From the NCBI GenBank assembly GCA_030043675.1, contig JASHXG010000057.1:1-10184 (forward strand): a DNA stretch of 10,184 nucleotides, written 5' to 3'. Source of the stretch: Vulcanimicrobiota bacterium (GTDB lineage Bacteria > Vulcanimicrobiota > Vulcanimicrobiia > Vulcanimicrobiales > Vulcanimicrobiaceae). Numbering within the stretch: the stretch's first letter is position 1; every line of letters begins with the position of its first letter. The notes beneath the pieces were generated by a model that did not search any database, was not told where the DNA came from, and saw only the letters and a list, made by a program, of their open reading frames with translations. The position numbers and the translations under genes were made by a program. Shown here one piece after another: positions 6,728 through 10,184 of the stretch.

Positions 6728-8469
6728 GCGGCGTTGCGTTTGCGGGCGACGAAGGCCAAGACGTCGGCCAACGGTTGCGCGTTGAGGATGTCGCTCGTCG
6801 TGAGGCCGGCGCGGCGGGCCTGGCCCACCGCGAGCTCGATGGCGCTCAGGTCGCCGATTCGGTGCGCATCGCTATCGAGCGCGAAGGTTACGCCAAAGCT
6901 CTTCGCGCGGTGCGCCAAGGGAGCCGGCAGGTCGAGCCGCACCGCTTGGCCATCGATCTCGAGCGCAGTGCCGGTGCGCGCCGCTGCGGCGAAGACCGCA
7001 TCGCAGTCGAACTCATAACCGTCAACTTGTGCTGAGCCTGTCGAAGCATCTAAGCGCCGTCCGGTCGGATGCCCGACGATCGTCAGATAGGGGTTCTCGC
7101 ACGCGCGGATCAGACGGCGCGTCATCTCGTCGCGCGACTGATGAACCGCGGTGTGCACCGAGCCGATGACGATGTCGAGCTCGGCCAGGCCCGTCTCATC
7201 GAGGGCGAGGGACCCGTCGGGAAGGATGTCGACCTCGCTGGCCGAGAGCGTGCGTATCCCGTAGCGCGCGTCGAGCGTCGCGAACTCACTGCGTTGCCGG
7301 CGCAGCGTGACCGGATCCATCGCCTGGCGCAGGCCGCGCGATCGCGCATGGTCGCTGATCGCGTGATATTCATAGCCGCGCGCCGCGGCAGCCGCAATCA
7401 TTGCTTCGAGCGTGTCGTCACCATCGCTCCAGGTCGTGTGCATGTGGAAATCACCGCGTATGTCGGCCGATTCGATCAAGGCCGGAATGCTGCCCGCCAG
7501 CGCCGACTCAATCTCATCGAGGCCGCTGCGCAGCTCGGGCGGAATGTATTGCATCCCGAGCGCCGCGTAAACACCGGCCTCTTCGGCGCAAGTGGTTACC
7601 TCGCCGTTCTCGAGATTCAAGATGCCGTTCTCGCTGACGCGCAGGCTGCGGCGCACCGCATACTCGCGCAGCTTGATGTTGTGCTCGCGCGAGCCGGTGA
7701 AGTGCTGGAGCAGATTGCCGTAAAGATGATCGGGCAGAACGCGCAAGTCGATCTGCAAACCGCCCGGCAGCCAGATGCTCGCCTTGGTCGGGCCCTCGGC
7801 CAATACCGCCTCAGCGCGCTCCCAACCGGCGAAGTGCGCGACGACGTCGGCCGCACGGTGCGACGTACAGACGAGATCGACGTCGCCGACCGTCACCTCT
7901 TGCCGGCGCAGGCTGCCGGCGAACGTCAAGCGCTCCAGCGGCGGTCCCTCCTGCACGTACGTCATCGCATCGCGCGCAATCGCGAGTGCCTGCGGTAACG
8001 GCGTGCGCCGCTGCCGGCCCTTGTATGCAAGGATCCCGCGTTTCCAGTTCTCGATCGTCTTGCTGCCCAGGCGCGGCACGCCCGCGAGCGTGCCGGCGGC
8101 GATTGCGGCCTCGAGATCGGCGAGCGACGCAACACCATACTCGGTAAAGAGCATCGCGGCCGTCTTCGTTCCGATGCCGCTGACGCCCAGGACCTCCAGT
8201 AACGTCGGCGGGAACCGTCGGTAGAGCTCGTCGAGCGCATCGGAGTTCCCGGTGTTTACGAGCTGCTCGATCGCGGTACCGATCGACTTGCCGACGCCCG
8301 GAAGCTTGACATGCTCGCCCAGCGCCACCAAGTCGGCGAGCGGCGGTGCGTTTTCCACCGACGCCGCCGCTTTTTCGTACGCCATATATTTGTAGAAGGA
8401 CTCCCCGGCCATCTCCATCAGCGTACGGATCTCGAGAAGCTTCTGCGCCACTTGCGAGTTGGACAACAC
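6724..8469 (-). CDS. polX: DNA polymerase/3'-5' exonuclease PolX (family X polymerase with PHP domain)
   Basis: PolX fills short gaps and trims 3' ends in base excision repair. From GTG 8469 the protein has 581 residues, near the family norm of 570-580. An N-terminal 8-kDa and helix-hairpin-helix region holds GVGKSIG (58-64), GIGTKTA (98-104) and PRLGSKT (about 132-138). The nucleotidyltransferase site reads AGSLRRQEVTVGDVD with D196 and D198, and the third Asp is D241 in IDLRVL. The PHP domain follows, with metal ligands DFHMH (H342, H344), SDH (H374), SEVD (E412), SVHT (H439), GHP (H467) and DSDAH (532-536). Both active sites look intact. Just after GHPTGR, residues 474-480 are encoded by a dispersed-repeat sequence that lengthens the loop by about six residues. 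TTG 8466 is an equally possible start. The frame is open up to 9018, but that extension has no PolX character and overlaps the divergent gene. Confidence 0.94.
   Translation of the reverse strand: MLSNSQVAQKLLEIRTLMEMAGESFYKYMAYEKAAASVENAPPLADLVALGEHVKLPGVGKSIGTAIEQLVNTGNSDALDELYRRFPPTLLEVLGVSGIGTKTAAMLFTEYGVASLADLEAAIAAGTLAGVPRLGSKTIENWKRGILAYKGRQRRTPLPQALAIARDAMTYVQEGPPLERLTFAGSLRRQEVTVGDVDLVCTSHRAADVVAHFAGWERAEAVLAEGPTKASIWLPGGLQIDLRVLPDHLYGNLLQHFTGSREHNIKLREYAVRRSLRVSENGILNLENGEVTTCAEEAGVYAALGMQYIPPELRSGLDEIESALAGSIPALIESADIRGDFHMHTTWSDGDDTLEAMIAAAAARGYEYHAISDHARSRGLRQAMDPVTLRRQRSEFATLDARYGIRTLSASEVDILPDGSLALDETGLAELDIVIGSVHTAVHQSRDEMTRRLIRACENPYLTIVGHPTGRRLDASTGSAQVDGYEFDCDAVFAAAARTGTALEIDGQAVRLDLPAPLAHRAKSFGVTFALDSDAHRIGDLSAIELAVGQARRAGLTTSDILNAQPLADVLAFVARKRNAA
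7030..7048. repeat. Short dispersed-repeat sequence inserted in frame within polX
   Basis: TGCTGAGCCTGTCGAAGCA (plus strand) is an imperfect palindrome: TGCT at one end pairs with AGCA at the other, with further partial pairing inside. The CTGAGCCTGTCGAAG core, often with matching flanks, recurs hundreds of times in some bacterial genomes and turns up in annotated proteins as stretches such as EPVEG or STSSA, depending on the frame. Here it encodes DASTGSA (residues 474-480 of PolX) in a loop where family members usually have about seven residues between GHPTGR and YEVD and this protein has 13. It is the only copy in the window. Recognition of the motif is from memory. Confidence 0.6.
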
Positions 8470-8490
8470 GTGTAGTGGAGTTGGCCGAGC
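8470..8490. promoter_or_regulatory. 21-bp head-to-head gap between polX and the ABC-like gene
   Basis: The two start codons face away from each other only 21 bp apart, so promoters for both units must extend into the opposing coding sequence. GGAG at 8477-8480 lies 10 nt before GTG 8491 and is a plausible Shine-Dalgarno site for the rightward gene. A weak -10-like TAGCAT on the minus strand (8503 to 8498) would serve polX with a leader of about 20 nt. No convincing -35 was seen for either direction. Confidence 0.3.
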
Positions 8491-9087
8491 GTGCCGAATG
8501 CTACTGCCGCGATGGCGCTCTTGCGGATGCGAAATGCGGCCTTCTCGGCCGGCGGCGTCGAGGCCGGTCCGGTTACACTCGACGTCGGGCCGGGCGAGCA
8601 AACCGCGCTCGTCTTGAGCTCCGCGCGCGAAGCCGGCATCGTCGCGCTGCTGGCGGCCGGGATCGTCAAGGCTACGAGCGGCAGCGTGCTGATCGATGAA
8701 TACGATCCGCGCGTGCAATCCGTGCACTGCAAGCGGATCGCCGCCTTCGTCCCGTACGAGCCGCTCCCGTTGAGCAGCTCGGACTTCGCGCGCTACATCG
8801 CCTACCGCGCAGCGCTTTGGAACGTCGAGCCGATCTACGCACAGACCGTCGCAAGCCTTCTGCTGCGCAAGCTCGACGACGTCCACGAAGCCTTTGCGTA
8901 CCCATTGGTCGGAGCCCTTATCGCCCGCCCAAAGCTGGTGGTCCTCGATCGCCCGCCGCCGGCGTACGCTTCGCGAATTCTCGCGGCGGTGGGAAAGCGC
9001 GCACTCTTCTCGACGCACGCCGGCGCCGCCGCGGCACGCGCCTTTTCGCCGTCGGCGGCCGCGATCTCGGCCGGCGGCGCCCGATGA
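8491..9087 (+). CDS. Degenerate ABC transporter ATPase-like protein (probable pseudo-ATPase)
   Basis: The 198-residue product keeps the outline of an ABC nucleotide-binding domain but not its catalytic motifs. Where a Walker A (GxxGxGKS/T) belongs, residues 42-50 read LSSAREAGI. The following LLAAGIVKATSGSVLIDEYD (53-72) closely copies the usual post-Walker A strand. The Q-loop region is AFVPYEPLPL (85-94). No LSGGQ-like signature is seen before ALIARPKLVVLD (142-153). The Walker B Asp D153 stays, but the catalytic Glu position is Arg (R154). The H-loop His is kept in LFSTH (H176). The protein is short by about 20-40 residues. It would not be expected to hydrolyse ATP; a structural or regulatory role, or a decaying gene, are both possible. 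The start is GTG 8491, supported by GGAG 10 nt upstream; ATG 8512 is an alternative. It overlaps the membrane protein gene by 4 bp (ATGA). Confidence 0.75.
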   Translation: MPNATAAMALLRMRNAAFSAGGVEAGPVTLDVGPGEQTALVLSSAREAGIVALLAAGIVKATSGSVLIDEYDPRVQSVHCKRIAAFVPYEPLPLSSSDFARYIAYRAALWNVEPIYAQTVASLLLRKLDDVHEAFAYPLVGALIARPKLVVLDRPPPAYASRILAAVGKRALFSTHAGAAAARAFSPSAAAISAGGAR

Positions 9088-9659
9088 CGCCGCGCGCGTT
9101 GGCCGCGATCCTGAAAGCGCGCTTGCGCGCCGAGCGGCGAACGATTCTGTACGCTTGCGCCGCTGCGCTGGTGCTCGGCTTCGCGCAGCCGCGCGGCGCC
9201 GCCGGCCTGATTTTTCTCTGTTCGTTGTTCGGTATCGTGATGGCGCTCGCGCAAGATCCCGGTCGCTATCCGCACCTCGATCGCTGCGAGCAGAGCGCGC
9301 CGCTCTTCGGTCGCGAGCTAGCGCGCGCTAAGGCGCTCGTTCCTTGCGTCGCCGCGGTGTTGGCGATCTGCGGTTACAGCGCGGCGCGCCTTCTGGCTGG
9401 TGCCGGCGACGCCGGCGTCACGTTCGTAGCTGCAACGGCAGCCGCAGTGGCGACCACGCTCGTCGCCCTCTCCGCAACGATTCGAACCGGTCCGTCTCGC
9501 GCGCTGTATGTCGTCTTGGCCGGCTCGGCCGGCGCGTGCGCGTACGTTCTGGCGATCGTCGCGGGCTCGATACCCGGCGAGCTGGCGTTCTGCGCCGTCG
9601 TTTCGTTCTCGGCGCTGCGACAGTACGGCGAGGCTCTGGCGCGTTACGACCCCGTCTAG
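9084..9659 (+). CDS. Six-helix membrane protein, probable half-size ABC-2 type permease
   Basis: This 191-residue protein has no recognised catalytic motif and about six hydrophobic segments, at residues 21-36, 40-56, 84-105, 110-132, 139-162 and 164-178. The basic N-terminus (LKARLRAERR) should be cytoplasmic. Between helices 2 and 3 the loop SAPLFGRELARAKALVP resembles the coupling-helix region of ABC-2 permeases (pattern LPvsRrelllgK). Six helices match one ABC-2 half-transporter. That, together with the translational coupling to an ABC-like protein just upstream, supports a permease role; the substrate cannot be inferred. The start is ATG 9084, overlapping the upstream TGA. The same frame stays open back to 8817, but that part is a shadow of the ABC-like gene. 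The stop TAG (9657-9659) lies inside an inverted repeat shared with the convergent gene. Confidence 0.75.
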   Translation: MTPRALAAILKARLRAERRTILYACAAALVLGFAQPRGAAGLIFLCSLFGIVMALAQDPGRYPHLDRCEQSAPLFGRELARAKALVPCVAAVLAICGYSAARLLAGAGDAGVTFVAATAAAVATTLVALSATIRTGPSRALYVVLAGSAGACAYVLAIVAGSIPGELAFCAVVSFSALRQYGEALARYDPV

Positions 9660-9674
9660 GGAGCCGACCCTAGA
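9655..9674. terminator. Inverted repeat spanning both convergent stop codons, possible bidirectional terminator
   Basis: TCTAGGG (9655-9661) and CCCTAGA (9668-9674) are perfect 7-bp complements around the loop AGCCGA, with a G-T pair possible outside. The TAG stops of the permease (9657-9659) and the DJ-1-like gene (9672-9670) both sit in the stem. No T-run follows on either strand, so this is not a classic intrinsic terminator. It is the only hairpin in the 10-bp gap between the two convergent genes. Confidence 0.4.
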
Positions 9675-10184
9675 TTACGGGCTGAATCGGAACGGACGTA
9701 GCGAGCTTTTCGAGCATCGCGCGATCGAACTGCGACAAATCGTCGCCGCCGCGCGTCGAGACCCAGTTCGAGTCGGCGACGGTGGGCTGGTCACGGTAGA
9801 GCCCGCCGGCGTTGCGGATGTCGTCCGCGATCGAATGCACGCCGGTCACTTGTCGGCCGCGCACGAGCTGCGCCGAGATCAAAACCTGCGCGCCGTGACC
9901 GATCGAGAACATCGGCTTTTTGAGCGTATCGAACTCGCGCACGAAGCGTTGGACCTCGCGGTCGGTCCGGATGCGGTCGGGCGAGACCCCGCCGGGAATC
10001 AACAAGGCGTCGAAGTCTTCGGCCGTGCAGTCGGCGACGAGCTCCTCGGCACGGATGTTCTGTCCGTCGTCGAGTCCGCGCTTACCGCGGATTCGCTGGC
10101 GCCCGCGCTCGTCGATCCCTACGATCGTCACGATCGCGCCGGCTTCTTCGAGCGCGCGCCGCGGCTCGGTAAGATCGACCTCTT
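9670..10184 (-). CDS. DJ-1/PfpI family protein with the nucleophile Cys replaced by Gly (N-terminus cut by window edge)
   Basis: About 170 residues are visible, running off the right edge. The first are EVDLTEPRRALEEAGAIVTIVGID, matching the PfpI pattern (FEE)VELTEPRKALEEAGA, so roughly 10-20 residues are missing. DFDALLIPGGVSPDRIR precedes the nucleophile elbow, and the tail (GRQVTGVHSIADDIRNAGG, then NWVSTRGGDDLSQFDRAML) follows PfpI/YhbO-like proteins closely. That family is described as having protease, chaperone or deglycase activity through a Cys in the AICHG elbow. Here the elbow reads SIGHGAQVLISA: Cys is Gly, and one base change (TGT to GGT) would account for it. The His and the rest of the site remain. 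It is either an inactive paralogue with a binding role or a recent mutation. GTG 10131 is internal, not the start. It converges on the permease gene 10 bp away. Confidence 0.88.
   Translation of the reverse strand, partial: EVDLTEPRRALEEAGAIVTIVGIDERGRQRIRGKRGLDDGQNIRAEELVADCTAEDFDALLIPGGVSPDRIRTDREVQRFVREFDTLKKPMFSIGHGAQVLISAQLVRGRQVTGVHSIADDIRNAGGLYRDQPTVADSNWVSTRGGDDLSQFDRAMLEKLATSVPIQPVI

Noticed and set aside
8470..9018. An extended PolX start at 9018 adding about 183 residues
   Set aside because: The extra part is low in family character, lies antisense to the ABC-like gene, and PolX of normal length begins with the conserved QVAQKLLEIRTLMEMAGES segment after GTG 8469.
8817..9083. An upstream extension of the membrane protein to 8817
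   Set aside because: The added residues are Arg/Pro-rich with no membrane character and overlap the ABC-like gene. ATG 9084 forms the usual ATGA junction.
9670..10131. A 153-residue gene starting at GTG 10131
   Set aside because: The frame stays open to the window edge, and the preceding residues (EVDLTEPRRALEEAGA) match the PfpI N-terminal helix, so 10131 is an internal Val.

Overview
The window is GC-rich, gene-dense bacterial DNA with no rRNA, tRNA, CRISPR array or insertion sequence, and no gene-free stretch longer than about 130 bp. Weak or absent Shine-Dalgarno sites, several GTG starts and a codon bias to G/C in third positions suggest a poorly cultured high-GC phylum. Candidatus Eremiobacterota (WPS-2), Dormibacterota, Chloroflexota or Actinobacteriota would all fit. 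This placement is a low-confidence inference and no marker gene here settles it. The organism must make selenocysteine, because one gene reads through an in-frame TGA.

Region 1 (1-5920) is a formate dehydrogenase (FDH) locus with two divergent arms. Leftward from 329 runs the N-terminus of a Tat-exported molybdopterin oxidoreductase of the FdnG/FdoG type, cut by the window edge. Rightward from 461 runs a four-gene operon for a cytoplasmic NAD-linked FDH: the molybdenum catalytic half of FdhA with Sec83 (461-2356), a fused NuoE-NuoF (HoxF-like) diaphorase (2371-4179), the iron-sulfur N-terminal half of FdhA (4176-5069), and the FdhD sulfurtransferase (5069-5920). The FdhA polypeptide, normally one chain of about 900-950 residues, is split between its [4Fe-4S] cap and its molybdenum domain. 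The two halves lie in swapped order on either side of the diaphorase gene. Formate would be oxidised at Mo-bisMGD/Sec83. Electrons would pass through the clusters of the second FdhA chain to FMN and NAD+ on the NuoEF chain. FdhD activates the cofactor with sulfur. The arms share a 131-bp intergenic region with overlapping -10-like hexamers on both strands.

Region 2 (5942-8469, minus strand) is a two-gene unit: DNA polymerase X with a PHP domain, then an alpha/beta hydrolase overlapping it by 4 bp. The polX gene carries a short in-frame insert that matches a dispersed repeat known from other genomes.

Region 3 (8491-9659, plus strand) starts 21 bp from polX, head to head. It encodes an ABC ATPase-like protein that has lost its nucleotide-binding and catalytic motifs, coupled by a 4-bp overlap to a six-helix membrane protein resembling a half ABC-2 permease.

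Region 4 (9670-10184, minus strand) is most of a DJ-1/PfpI family protein whose catalytic Cys is replaced by Gly. It converges on the permease, and a perfect inverted repeat contains both stop codons.
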